Below are positions 1 through 11,436 of a stretch of DNA of 64,000 bases, one piece after another. The position numbers were made by a program, and so were the translations under genes. Each line of letters opens with the position of its first letter. The first letter of the stretch is position 1. This stretch comes from Pteria penguin (Eukaryota; Mollusca; Bivalvia; Pterioida; Pteriidae). The notes under the pieces were generated by a model. That model did not search any database, had not been told where the DNA came from, and saw nothing but the letters and a program-made list of their open reading frames with translations. The stretch lies in contig CM068587.1 in NCBI GenBank assembly GCA_035048485.1, positions 36,450,816 to 36,514,815 of the forward strand, given 5' to 3'.

Positions 1-169
1 ATATGGGAAAAATCCTCGGTTGCTCAATTCAGCTAAATTTTTTTTATATATATTGTCTCCTTTTTATTTTGATAATAACCCAAATTCTGAGATAAAGAAA
101 ATAAAAGGACTTTATAACAATATATCTTGAAATGCAACTTTGCTTCCATGTACTTCAAATACTTCAAAT

Positions 170-172
<3 letters not shown>

Positions 173-264
<92 letters not shown>
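173..264. repeat. (AT)n microsatellite, about 92 bp
   Basis: Pure alternating AT tract in the intron immediately after the exon 410-285 donor of the Dispatched-like gene. Bases 1-172 show nothing else recognisable. Confidence 0.97.
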
Positions 265-284
265 CTAAATATTTTACTCATTAC

Positions 285-3200
285 CTGTAGAAAAGTTTCG
301 AAGTCGGCCATGAAGCAGTCTATATCATGTAAACCGGTTTTTGAGTTGATCTGTATTCGTAGCTTGTTTATTTCTTCCTCTGTTAAAGTTTTTAACCTTG
401 TACACAAATTCTGAAATAAATGTAAAATAGAGAGAGAGAATGAATGAATGAATGAATGAATGAATGAATGAATGAATGAATGACAGTAACAGAGATCACA
501 TTTATGTCTACCGTAAGCATGCGCGTAGTTGCTCAGAATTCGAGTCCCACAGGTCCTTCGAAGGTGTTATATCTTTCGGATGAGACAGTAATTTTTCCAC
601 TATCTCATAATTACAGAAGCAGTGCCATATGTAGAACAAGGGGGAAGAGGGAACAAATCCAACTGGATGAAAGAACGCAAGGCTCAAACCAAAATTTGCT
701 CCCACTTTTCACAAAATGATTACTCTTTCAATATAAATTTCAGTCATAAAACAAGAATTGAGTGAAAACGGTGGCTTCATGTATAAGTTGAAATCTCTAT
801 GCAATACATCAATCAATTACTGACAAAAGTAAAGCAACAAATAAATAAAATTGTCTTTACACTTCTGGGGCGAGTTGTTCAGAGAAGATTTAACTTCATG
901 TGAAATCAAATGACCACGATCGTTCAAAAGCAAAAACAAAAATTCTATATTAACCTGCATTGCTATTTGCACCTCTACATCGGAGAGTTCGATGTTGTCA
1001 TCAAATCGTGATTCTCCGTAACATTTCTCGGAAGACTTGAGATTGCATATGCTTATGTCTTGAAGCTTGACACCCCACAGTAGATGTACGTCTGTGTAAT
1101 CGGAGTCCAGTTTTCTCTGAAAGGACCTGTGATGCATTCTATATGCGACATCGTACTGATGTGTAGACACGAACAATTGTACCTATGTATAATATAATAT
1201 AATATAATATAATATAATATGATATGATATGATATGATATGATATGATATAATATAATATAATATAATATAATATAATATAATAAACATTAATTTATATA
1301 CATGAATTAATGATAATATTATATATTATGTGAATGACACAATAGTATCTAAAATCTAAAATTGGTAGAGCCAATCACGTGATCGAACAGAAAGCTTTAC
1401 ATATCTGCTCACATACACTGTCCTTACGGCGTAGCATCCTGCAGTGGTATCACTACGTCATCCCTGCGTGTATTTTTTTTTTGAATAATAATTCGTATAT
1501 TTTGTCCTTTTGTAAGAAATATATCGAGGTTTGTTCAGCTTTGAACATACCTTCCTTACATACTTATTTTCTGTCATGTATTTATCATTGCAACTTATTG
1601 TGAAAAAATATCGTATAAAGTCAGAGTAAAATCACAGATACTTGTTAGTGGCGGAATTTCAGCTGAAGGTATTGATTAATTTATTTATTGATTATTTGAT
1701 TGATTGATTGATTGATTTCCCAAGAGATCCGCACTTAAGATATCCATTCTAATACGCAAGATCGCAAATACTCATTCCGTTCATGTTTTGAATTTTAGTC
1801 ACTGACCAAGTCTACCGGTAGTGTTCTAAACTTGGGGAGATTTTCTGCCCCACTGGAGAACAAAAGAATTGTGTGCATACGAGTTAAAACAGTCAGTCAG
1901 CAATCATGATCTTGCGTATTAGAATTGTTAAATTAGAAAGTTAAAATAGGGAAAAAAACATACATCATATTTTCATTTTTAGTTTTCGAGAAATAAATGA
2001 ATGAACAAATGATTGAATAAATAAATAAATAGATAAAAAGATAAATCAATAAATAAATAATAATATTTACAATGCTAGTCTAATTCCTTCGATGAACCAT
2101 GCTAAACAGATTCGGTTCATCAGCCAATGAACTTGGGTCATGGAAGTAGTACCCGGCGGATAACAAATCACATGCGTAGTAATATAAAAAGAGGCGGGAT
2201 TTACTCAAGTTCGAGGCCGATGTTCTATTATTGCTTTTTACTTGAATAAATGAGTGTGATTCCTCTGTTTACGACATCGTACAATTCAGTTTATGGTACA
2301 AAAAAAGTATTTTTAGCATTCTAGACATGCACTATATTGCGTGGCGGTAATACATTTCCACTTCAGGAAAACTTCGGTCCTTGCCAGTTTGATAACGAGG
2401 AAATTGATATTTTGTTTTCAATAAAGAACCTTTTAAAATGCATTGTAGATATAAGAAAGGACTGTCTTTGTTTTTCTAGGTTCATGTTGAATGAACTTGG
2501 GTGAGAAACAAACAAATCATTCGAGAACCGCTTCGCGGTTCACGTAATTTGCTTGTTTCTCACCCAAGTTCATTCCCAATGAACCTAGAAAAAGAGACAG
2601 TCATTCCTTAAATAATAGTAACAACAACAACAACATCAATAATATTAATAATACTTACATATTCTGCATCTGTTTCGAGCTTTGATGCGAAAATTATAAA
2701 TAATATTGAAGTTCCTAGAAATAAAATTGGCAACCCAATCTTAATAGGTTTCCATGTAACAAATCTGTAAAATATTGATGTGAAAAACACTACAACAAAA
2801 TTTCTATTTTTAGCACTGGACGTCACTTCCACATCGTTTCTATTTTCATTTTCTTTTGGCAATTTATTCTTCATTCTGCAAAGGTTTGATATTCGGGTAA
2901 AACAATCTCGGACATTTGGACAACAGTAGGTATATATTTTAGCACAAAATGGTTCTATTTTTTCAGTATACATTATCACAGACGTTGGAAAATAAATAAG
3001 GTCAAACAAATAATTCACACTCACTAGCAAAGCTGAAAAAATTCCAAAAGTTCTCACGGGCAGAATTGGAGACCAACACGTGCTTAAAAACGCAATAGTC
3101 GTCGTCAAAGAAGTTATGAATGTCGTTTTTGCAGCTTTTCTGTAAAATTCTGAAAGACGATGAGCCGTGCTAGGGAACGTTTTGTGTCTGGTTAATCTCC

Positions 3201-5905
3201 AAGTGTCATAGAAGACAAATACGTCATCCGCACCGATTCCAAAAATGATAAACATGGCGGCCATATGGAAAAATCCGAAATACATGTATCCAAAACAATA
3301 GCGATAAATAAGGTTTGCAATGAGATAGCTAGTAACGATACTGTAAAGTCCCATAATGGTGATCCAAAGCGAGGCTGTCTGTATCCACATCACCATGATA
3401 ATGAACAAGGCACTACCTATACCCAAGTACATGTCTTTCAGAGACTGGATCTGAAGGTCATTTAAAATAAGATGATTGCTTAGATAGTAAATAGTCATAA
3501 TTCCATTCAAATCGACATCACGAATTTGATGTATTTGATTCCTCATCGCTCCTCCCTGGAAATTATCTCTGTCTTCTTTTCGATGACCTCCGTAATTTAG
3601 AAATATGCGAGTAAGACTTGACCTTGACCCAAAGTTACACGGATTGAATCCGACCTCCATGAATAATCTGATTTCAGATGATGTATTTCTATCTGTATAT
3701 GCTGTACACAGAATTGTAGATATATTTTCAAAGTTTAGAGATAAAAAATTCTGGGAAGTACCATCGAAAAACCGGAGAATCGATAAAGGTTTTGAGCATG
3801 TTCCATTGTTGCCAATTAAACAGAATTCTTTAAATCCTTCAGTGTTGAACAATTTATTTTCTGCATTTTTAAGTCGTTGAAGATTTTCCCTGCTATATAT
3901 ATCCCCATCAGACACTTTAAAAATTACTTCTAAAACGTCCCCTAATAGTTGTCTCGAGTCAAATCCTACATTTGGTCCATTATCCGTAACTCTTGGTAAG
4001 AAGTTTGGGATAGTGCTACGTAGGGAAAAAGCATGACTGCGTCTATATTGTTCATCCTCTATAATATTCAATGGGAGTCCACCGAAGTCGATTGGAAAAA
4101 TATCATATCCTGTGAAAAAAAGTCCCAGTGTAACGCCAAGCGTTGTTAGGTGCAATGAAAATGCTATCACTGAAAGAAAATAATTCCATGCTTTAGACGA
4201 ACATTTTTCTATTTTTCATTATAGTTTTATGTAACAAATAGTGAATTTCATATTTTTATTTACATAAATGTTTTATCAGTAAATCAATGATGCGCTTAAA
4301 AAAAAAAAAAGACTTGAATTTTCTTGCGATTTGTTGTTACAACCGTCAAATCGAAGATTTCAGAAACCTTTACGTCATTTTGCAATAAGGCGATTATTGA
4401 CCGTGATATATAGTTTTACATAAAAAATGGTGAATTTCATATTTTCATTTACATGAATGTTTTATCAATATTCTAGATCAATGGGGCGCTTTTTAAGACC
4501 GATGAATTTCCTTGTGATTTGTTGTAACACATGTCATATCATACAATTTAGAAGTCTTTTCTTCATTTTGCATCGTAACACCTCCATGTAAACTATCAGT
4601 CTGTCATCTTACATGCTTTACACTATGAATCTGTGAGTGCTTTTCATTTACTTATATGCTTACTGATTATCTTACGTTCGTAGTATTTGCCAAGTGCACT
4701 TTACTATGGTTTATTTGAAGACTGTAGTGTCTGCAAAGTGCATTCAGAATTGATTATCTTGTGCTCGAAGTATTTGCCAAGTACATTTAGTACTGATCAC
4801 CTTATGCAAGAAGTGTTTGCCAAGTGCATTAAGCATTGATCATCTTGTGCTCCAGGTATTGGCCAAGTGCAGTTAGCATTGGTCATTATATGCACGAAAC
4901 GTTTGCCAGATGCATTTTAGCATTGATCATCTTATGTACGAAGTATTTGCTAAGCGCATTAAGCATTGATGATCTTATGCACAGAGTGTTTGCCAAGTGC
5001 ATTTTATATTTAGCATTGATCATCTTATGCATGTGCATTAAGCATTGACCATCTTATGTACAGAGTATTTGCCAAGTGTATTTTAGCATTGATCATCTTA
5101 TGCACAAGGTATTTGCCAAGTGCATTTTAGAATTAATCATGTTATGTACGAAGTATTTGCCAAGTGCATTTGATATCATTTTGACAGTGTAATGGAACTG
5201 GTGTTGGACAGTTGATAGCAGGGTATTGCCCAGTGCTACAATATCATCGGCTTGACCCTCTGTGGTGGTTCGTCCGTGTCTCATCTTTCACATAGGACCG
5301 TAAAAGCCGAGACCGCATGGTTTTATACGATATCTTATGGTTTGGGGTGGGTCTGTTGCATGGATTGTGTTCCTGTGCAATGCGTCAGACAGCGCCATCA
5401 TCATTTAAATCATATAATCACAGACAAAATACGGTTTTACATTCTGAAGTCTTAAATGATTATTAATACATATATTTACAGACACCTGCGTACAATCGGT
5501 TTATATATAAATATTTTATTTTGTAGTTGTTGTTGTTGCTTTTTTTTGTTTGTTTGTTTGTTTGTGGGTTTTTTTTTGTTTTGTTTTGTTTTGTTTTTTT
5601 TAATTTGTGAATACCCTTGTGATAGATTCATACTCACAAAACGAAATAACAGGAAATTTTGTAACGAATCTACAGTATGAAAACGGTTTTGGAAATGCGC
5701 TCCAATCTGTGTCGTTGCTTAAAATTGATGTTGTTGATGCAGACGCTGCTTTGGATGTGGATATCGGAGGCAGGGTTGGCAGATATTTTAATTCTTTGAG
5801 AAAAAGTCTTTTCTTTTTACGTTTTTGTTTCGAATTTAATGCGTCACTTCCGTTTTCTTGACTGTTTCCATTATTAGACTCTCCGTTTTCATCCAGTGTG
5901 TCCAT
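285..5905 (-). CDS. Dispatched-like SSD/RND transmembrane protein, 3' end beyond window
   Basis: Four minus-strand coding exons chain in phase: 5905-5638, 4169-2659, 1182-955 and 410-285 (711 codons seen, no stop). The ATG at 5905 has a good context and follows an acceptor-like CAACAG, so a non-coding 5' exon is likely. Residues 1-80 form a hydrophilic cytosolic tail with a basic KQKRKKKR stretch; TM1 spans about 85-110 across the exon 1/2 junction; a large Cys- and Asn-rich extracellular loop follows (about 110-330); then a sterol-sensing domain with GIGADDVFVF, whose paired Asp (404 and 405) lie at the usual position of the proton-relay acids of RND/Dispatched transporters. Exon 3 carries an LLWGV motif typical of the second Dispatched loop, and exon 4 carries an IDCFM-type motif. 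Dispatched proteins release lipid-modified Hedgehog; for this divergent member the substrate is unknown. A Patched-domain protein is the alternative, but the loop-2 motifs favour Dispatched. Confidence 0.85.
432..481. repeat. (GAAT)n microsatellite
   Basis: About 12 copies of a GAAT tetramer in an intron of the Dispatched-like gene. It is followed at about 530-640 by a decayed fragment of the longer SINE family ('gagtcccac', 'tttcggatgagacag'). Confidence 0.9.
1188..1283. repeat. Pentanucleotide (AATAT/GATAT)n tract
   Basis: About 19 pentamer units (ATAATATA-type, with an internal block of GATAT variants) directly upstream, in gene orientation, of the acceptor of exon 1182-955. Confidence 0.95.
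2456..2609. mobile_element. Palindromic MITE-like element
   Basis: Nearly the whole element is an inverted repeat: an outer arm with GGACTGTCTTTG...TTTTCTAGGTTCA mirrors TGAACCTAGAAAA...GACAGTC, and inner arms around GAACTTGGGTGAGAAACAA mirror each other about a GAACCGCTTCGCGGTTC core hairpin. It lies in the intron after the large SSD exon. Related fragments (TTCATC, CCAATGAACTTGGGT) occur near 2090-2140. It has no coding capacity. The region 1290-2455 holds otherwise unremarkable AT-rich intron. Confidence 0.7.
2659..4169 (-). CDS. Large SSD exon of the Dispatched-like gene
   Basis: This single 1,511-nt exon encodes residues 90-593 and covers TM1, the whole first extracellular loop, the sterol-sensing domain and the next cytosolic linker. 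The first codon is split (T from exon 1 plus TG). The donor is GTAAGT after codon TAT, phase 0. The membrane segments after the loop begin near residue 340; the GADD acids lie in the segment near residue 400. It ends with another hydrophobic segment (about 565-585) that should start the second transporter half. Confidence 0.85.
4200..4575. repeat. Two-copy tandem duplication, about 200-bp unit
   Basis: A segment beginning GTGAATTTCATATTTT at about 4232 recurs at about 4431 with the same downstream landmarks (ATGTTTTATCA, GCGCTT, GATTTGTTGT, TTCATTTTGCA). It lies in intron 1 of the Dispatched-like gene and is moderately diverged. Confidence 0.8.
4640..5180. repeat. Minisatellite, about 45-bp unit, about 11 copies
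   Basis: Degenerate tandem units built around TTTGCCAAGTGCATT and AGCATTGATCATCTTATG run through intron 1 of the Dispatched-like gene. A decayed fragment of the long SINE family follows at about 5210-5400, then a T/G-rich stretch (5525-5600) just before the exon 1 donor. Confidence 0.9.
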
Positions 5906-6011
5906 TTCTGTTGTAAAGAATAACAAAAATGATTTTGATTTGTAATTAATGTAAAAAGAATTACCCATTATTATTATTTTCATCATCTATTGTTTTTGTC
6001 GATATAAAGAG

Positions 6012-6275
6012 ATTCTGACAGAAACCTCACAAGAAGAGGCGGAGCTGACGAAAAACACGTGGTCATTGTTACTTTTATGTCTTTTCTCTGTTTACATTTT
6101 ATTCATCGGCTAGTTATTTATGAAGAAGAAAACTAAATTGAAATGACCAGAAATGCGGTAACCAGCCGATAAATAAAACGTAAACAGAGAAATGACATAA
6201 AAATAACAATGACTACGCACCCATGACCACATGTTTTTCGTCAGCTCCGCGTCTTTTTGTGAGGTTTCTTTTAAC
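6012..6275. repeat. Long inverted repeat, arms about 100 bp
   Basis: The left arm (about 6012-6115: AAACCTCACAAGAAGAGG, GGAGCTGACGAAAAACA, TTTCTCTGTTTAC, ATCGGCTAGTTA) is mirrored by the right arm (about 6135-6275) with a few mismatches and a short insertion in the right arm. It separates the Dispatched-like start region (5905, minus) from the candidate plus-strand exon at 6294, so it sits in a possible bidirectional promoter. It could be a MITE or a local inverted duplication. Confidence 0.85.
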
Positions 6276-6293
6276 GAGATCTCTCGAGACCGA

Positions 6294-6371
6294 ATGGCTG
6301 ACACAGAAACCGGCAAATTTGAAACAGGTTGGGAAAAAATGTGTATAGAGCCTTCAGACGACAGATCGGGG
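6294..6371 (+). CDS. Candidate first coding exon of an unassigned gene
   Basis: An ATG at 6294 opens 26 codons (N-terminus MADTETGKFETGWEKM) ending at a strong GTAAGT donor in phase 0. The acidic hydrophilic start and the consensus donor look like a genuine first exon, but I do not recognise the protein and find no convincing later exons before the next repeats. The frame continues in phase with the exon-like copies at 6418-6495 and 6563-6640. It could be a short or degenerate gene, or chance. Confidence 0.3.
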
Positions 6372-6417
6372 GTAAGTTAACATTGCCGATCGTTTGCTTT
6401 ATGTTTATATATGTTAG

Positions 6418-6495
6418 ATTTTTGCTCCATTTGATGCCGAACTGCGTAGAATCGTGCCGGCCATTCCGTTTATCAAAAATGCAAGTTTACACAAC
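6418..6495 (+). CDS. Exon-like segment, copy A of a tandem duplication
   Basis: A 26-codon open segment (IFAPFDAELRRIVPAIP...) is bounded by TTAG and GTAAGG, phase 0 at both ends, in register with the candidate exon at 6294-6371. The upstream acceptor context is AT-rich with a poor pyrimidine tract. The product is unknown. Confidence 0.25.
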
Positions 6496-6562
6496 GTAAG
6501 GAATTGTGGCCCTATCATTCATTTAGGGCCACTACTTGCGACTAAATGTTTATATATGTTAG

Positions 6563-6640
6563 ATATTTGCTCCATTTGATGCCGAAATGCGTAGAATCGT
6601 GCCAGCCATGCCGTTTATCAAAATTGCAAGTTTACGCAAC
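6563..6640 (+). CDS. Exon-like segment, copy B of a tandem duplication
   Basis: Same length, frame and splice-like borders as 6418-6495. Six base differences separate the copies: two silent and four amino-acid changing (L/M, I/M, N/I, H/R). Flanking sequence is also duplicated (TTTATATATGTTAGAT before; CCTATCATTCAT after), with a period of about 145 bp. Equal-length exons like this could be mutually exclusive alternatives, or a meaningless local duplication. Confidence 0.25.
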
Positions 6641-6711
6641 GTAAGGGATTGTGGTCCTATCATTCATATAGACCGGGACCACTATTTGCGGCTATACTCC
6701 AGTGGCGGATT

Positions 6712-6839
6712 TAGAGCCCCCCCCTCCCTTTGGTCATATATTTACTAGTAGAAATTCAGATTTTGCACCAAAAATGGCTGAGAAGTTTGGCTAGTACATA
6801 TGTGGGCCCCCTTTTCGGAAATCCTGGATCCGCCACTGT
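6712..6839. mobile_element. GGCGGAT-type TIR element, copy 1
   Basis: Bounded by AGTGGCGGATTTAGAG and TCCTGGATCCGCCACT, which are inverted copies of each other. Short and non-coding with C/G runs inside. The first of several related elements in the window. Confidence 0.75.
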
Positions 6840-7577
6840 TAACTCGAGTATGCGTTTATACTATAGAACCACTAGAATGTTGTGTTGTGACGGAAAAGTT
6901 TTACAAACACACTGGCATCCAAACTAGAGTAAGCTCAATCAAACCTGTTATGAGCGACCACGAAAGGGAAGTTGGTCACTTCAGACAGGCGGCCTTTTTA
7001 TACAAGGTGGTTTTATATAGACAGTTAGTATGTATAAACAGATATTTGTGATTGTTTTAGACACGTGACTGCTTGATAGAGGTGGTATTAAAGCAGGTTA
7101 AACTATAGCACCTGAGTGTCACTATACTTTGCAAGTTTTACAAATAAAGGGAGTCCATATATTCTTATAGACTATGCTCTATATCACTAGTAGAACGTAA
7201 ATAGTCCATGAGTGCATTTGTGCTAGTAAAAAACAAATGAAGTTCATAAGTGTAATTATATGTGTTAACTAATACAACACGAATATGTGTTAGTACTGAG
7301 GAAATAAATAGTGCATAAATACACATATCTTAGTAGAACAAAAATACTCCATGTGTACCATTGTTCCAGTATAATATAAATATTTTGTGTGTGTAGGTGT
7401 GTGTGTGTATAACCTAGTGAAATATTAGAGCATAGCTCTAATTTGATTAATTTCAACATATTCAGCACAGAATCTGTATTTATCACTAAAGTTCGATAAT
7501 TCGTCGGATAGTTTAATAAAAGGTGTTATATATATTGACCTATCATAAAGACGCAAATCCTATTAGTTTTATCATTT

Positions 7578-7762
7578 ATCATGCGCGGATCCAGAATTTT
7601 TTGTCAGAGGGGGTCCAACCAGAAAAGATAATTTTTTCTCTTAGTCGAGGGGAGGGGGGGGGGGGGTTCCAACCCCAAAAATACCTTTTTTTGGTAAAAT
7701 TTTTTGATTCCAGGGGGGGGGGGTCCAGACCCTCCTAACCCCCCCTCTGTATCCGCGCATGT
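7578..7762. mobile_element. GGCGGAT-type TIR element, copy 2
   Basis: Begins ATGCGCGGATCCAGAA and ends TGTATCCGCGCAT, with internal runs of G and the family's 'TTTTGGTAAAATTTT' and 'GGGGTCCAGACCC' motifs. Non-coding. Confidence 0.75.
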
Positions 7763-8447
7763 TTATATTGTCAAATAAAGTACGCAGGGTATAATTACCT
7801 CTCTCTGACTTTTCTTCTTTAACGCTATATCTTCATGGCTACGAGTTTTCTCAATTTCCCATGCTTTGTTTACGGTACTTAACACATGGATTAAAACACA
7901 AATACACATGTTCAGGGTCTTTAAATTGCTCAATAGATATAGGTGTACATATAATCAATTTACAGCATTGAACATACCCACTACTGAACATATGATTTCT
8001 GCTCTGTGGGGTTTATTAAAATAGGTTAAAATATTGTATAATCATTACAGTTTTCGCGTGGTACGGTTTAAACACAATTTTTATGTGTAAGGCCACGCCA
8101 AATTCGTTTCCTGTGTGCGACACGGTTTAACCACCCTTATGTGTAAGGAAATACCAAATTCGTTTCATGTCATTCGGATTTCCTTCATCAATAATATGCA
8201 GGCAAGGATTGTTATAGTCACTAACATTAGATACGAAAACTTGAAGACATTTTCTCTTTTTTAACCTTGTTGATCCAAATTTTCAGACGTTGATCTTTTG
8301 AAAAGTGTACTGTATAGTAGGTCTGTACCAAACTATTCAAAAGTGGGGTGGGGACCAAACTTGTAAACTCAAAACAAAATTTGCAATATGATACCACTGT
8401 TTTCAGCCATTTTGTGTGCCAAAGGGTCTTGCTTTACACTGACCATA

Positions 8448-8612
8448 GGCGGATCTAGACATTTTTGAAAGGGGAGTTGCAGTGTGTTATGACTACTATT
8501 TTCCACTTTTTAGTCTGGAAAGGGGTGTGTGTTGCCGAAAATAACCCTTTTTGGTAAATTTTTCCGATCAAAGTGGGTTTGCAATCCCCCCCCCCCCCAA
8601 TCCGCCAATTAA
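8448..8612. mobile_element. GGCGGAT-type TIR element, copy 3
   Basis: Starts ATAGGCGGATCTAGACA and ends in CCCCCCAATCCGCCAATTA. The interior carries the family's CCTTTTTGGTAAATTTT and GATCAAAGTGGGTT motifs. Confidence 0.65.
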
Positions 8613-11176
8613 TAATAAACTCATTTCCACCTCCCAAACATGGATAAATGGTGTTCAGGACCTATCATTTAAGCTTAGAGGCAATAAGAGGACGGGAAAT
8701 CGCGCCTATGTTTGCTTGCGTAAATGTTTTCCAGAGCCCGAACACTTTTCATCTTTACATGAGGAAAATGATTTTAAGTATTAACGTTCTGAAAGAAGGG
8801 GCAGGGGGAGGGGGCAGGCCCCCGGTTCCTACGGCCATGTATAGTGTTATTTCAAGCTGACTTTGTCAACATGTTTCTTAGTATTTTATTAGGCAATACG
8901 ATATATATCTTGAACAAAACCTATTTTTGTTTTTTATTTTTTCCTTTTCTCTTAATACATGTTTATACAGTCAGCTTTCCCACTGCATTTAACAAGGAAT
9001 ATCATACATAATAGTTACACACACCCTCACACTAAAACACATACGTGCACACACACACACACACACTCACACACACACTCCAGATTTTCAATATCAGATT
9101 CTGATGTTAAATTCACATCAAGTATTACTAAACAAGCTTTGTCGCATGTGATTTGATTTGATTTTATCTTAGATAATGACAAATCATTAGTTTAATGCTA
9201 TCAGTCAAATCTTTGAACAAGTGACTTCTTCATTGCTTGGAAGTAGGTGACCTACCGTTGGTTTTACATTAAAGATCCGAACATGCTGTATCCGACATCT
9301 TTTTGTCTTTGAAAAAAAAAATCCTGTCAGATGTCATACATCGCGGTATCTTACTCCTTAGGTAGACGAAGACAAAGACAGGTGTTTTGATGTTAAAACA
9401 AAAGGCTTTTTCTCGACTATTGTCATTTTTTCCCTCAATGCTATTTGGTTCTAAACTGGAAATTGTAGGCTAATCCTTTTTCTTTGAAATCAGAGTTATT
9501 AGTTTTAGATCAGACATTTAGCGCGGGGGGCGCTATAAAAATTGTTTTGGTGTTTGTTTTGTTATAATTAGATGTCCTTTAATATTCAAAACATAACTTG
9601 GAGGGTACGATCTACCAGTCAGATGGGGCAGAATAAGTCATTAAGAATTCTGTGATCCGTTAATAAATGATTGTTAATTGACGCCATCCCTAACGAATAC
9701 TATTAGACAACTGAATTACTTCTCATGAATTTCATAAAATAATCCCTCCCCCCCCCCCCAACACACACAGTAGACGCCTCTCAGCTAGCAAGCTTGGCTC
9801 GGATCCAGTGGTTCCAAATTCGATCACGGGCGGCAACTCGTCAATGTCCTGTTTTTCTGATTGACAGTAGAAATCAAAGTCCAGTGTCGTGGTAGACGTT
9901 ATTATGCAAGACATCCATCACTTTTACCGTAGGGTTAGTTGCTTAGTTTGATATTTCAGTGCAAAAAATTTCCGTGTATTAAAGTGACATAATCAAGACC
10001 TGAAAATTATGTCAAGGTTTTCTAATTACAATATTCCATGTCCGAGACAGTATAATTAAACTTTAAAATATTCATGTAGATTACTTTGAGTGTCCAGGAG
10101 TTTTTCGAATTTACTTCATTCTACCAAAAAAAAAAAAATAAATAAATAAAATAAATAAATAAAAAAAAAAAAAAATAAAATAAATAAATAAATAAAAGAA
10201 TAAAACTTATCGAAGTATTGCACGCAGAATGAAACCGCATGTCATTTCCCCGAAGAAAACACTTTATGGCATATATATATATGTGCGCTGATGGATTCAC
10301 GGTAGTGTCACTTTCTAACTTTAATCATTTAAAAGGTCACTGGTAGTCTAAAAAGTTCAGTGATCAATTATTATAAAGTAATTAATGTAAGTGACAATGA
10401 CAATGTTAAAGTAAAGAGTACTTTAACCATCCTAATGCATATACGTTCAATAATCTGTTTTATAAATGCATTAAATAATATATATAAAGTACTGTCAAAC
10501 AAAGAGTCCTCCGCCAGGTTAATCCATTGATCCATTTTTACGCATGTGTTTATAATTTATGTATTATTATACATGTATTATATTTTCTCTACACTGTTGT
10601 TTTACAGTTTGTGAGAATAAATTGTCGTTGTCATTATTGTCATTGCATGGTCAACGTTGGCAAATTTAATACCCCTCACTTATTTGATAGGTCAGTTGTA
10701 AAGGACTTTAGCAATACATCAGGCAATGCCGTCATCAAATGCGTAAAACAATATTGGCGTTGCGTAAAAGAAGAAAAAAACTATCTATGGTGATTACATC
10801 TTAAAAATATCCATATGCTCGTCTTGTTGCCTGTCGTAATTAAATACGAAAATAGAAACTATTTCAAAACATAATCAATACCTGAAATAGAACTCCAAAG
10901 TCTGTTCAGAATAAATCCGGATGTATACTTCAATGTAAGGGTTTCATTTGATTTCGATTATCTATAACCCTATTGATTGTACACTTCCGGTAACGGTTAT
11001 CATTCGCGTCAGAGCATCTCGGAAGTCATTAAATATCCGGGAAGAAGTTCCGCTTTAATTTTGTCATCATTTATTAGATAATAATCAAAATAACATTGTC
11101 ATCGACATCATATCGATCAGAATTCGACTGCTACAATGGCAAATTACTGATTGTTTTGTAATGACGATATCGTAAC

Positions 11177-11182
11177 TTTATT
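11177..11182 (-). terminator. Candidate polyadenylation signal for the ADCY10-like gene
   Basis: AATAAA on the minus strand, about 255 nt downstream of the stop at 11437. It is the first canonical hexamer I see after the stop. Confidence 0.5.
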
Positions 11183-11436
11183 TCGTGTGGTCTAACACCG
11201 AACAGTTACGATACATATTCCTGTATGTTACACCTTTGAAACTGTATCAACGACTCTGTTTGACTGTAAGTCAGAGAGTCGACAAAAACATTTATACTTT
11301 TATCAAAAACGTTCAACAAACAATCAACGACAATTTGGGTTATTCTATCACACTGGTAACAAATTACTGATTTAATTAGAGTATTTTGTTCTTCTGTAGA
11401 CAATTTTAAGTACTATAGCACTGCATCGACTCGGAC

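Larger units (their letters stand above)
6840..11176. other. Intergenic, between the Dispatched-like gene and the ADCY10-like 3' end
   Basis: Apart from the elements listed separately, this stretch holds a (CA)n run near 9040-9080, G-runs near 8800, an A-rich stretch at about 10123-10200 and a SINE fragment at about 9770-9920. I saw no exon with both splice sites and recognisable protein content. The open frame at 10593-10790 is treated as non-coding. Confidence 0.6.

Noticed and set aside
33..407. 124-aa minus open frame with long Tyr-Ile run
   Set aside because: The Tyr-Ile run is the (AT)n microsatellite; only 410-285 is a real exon of the Dispatched-like gene.
4836..5048. 70-aa plus open frame with repeated units
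   Set aside because: Translation of the 45-bp minisatellite in an intron.
4640..5180. Possible CRISPR-like array
   Set aside because: The repeat units are contiguous and degenerate, with no unique spacers; this is a eukaryotic minisatellite.
10593..10793. Open frame after a TTTTACAG acceptor-like site
   Set aside because: No recognised protein, no donor, ends in a stop, and no link to the 6294 exon candidate could be shown.
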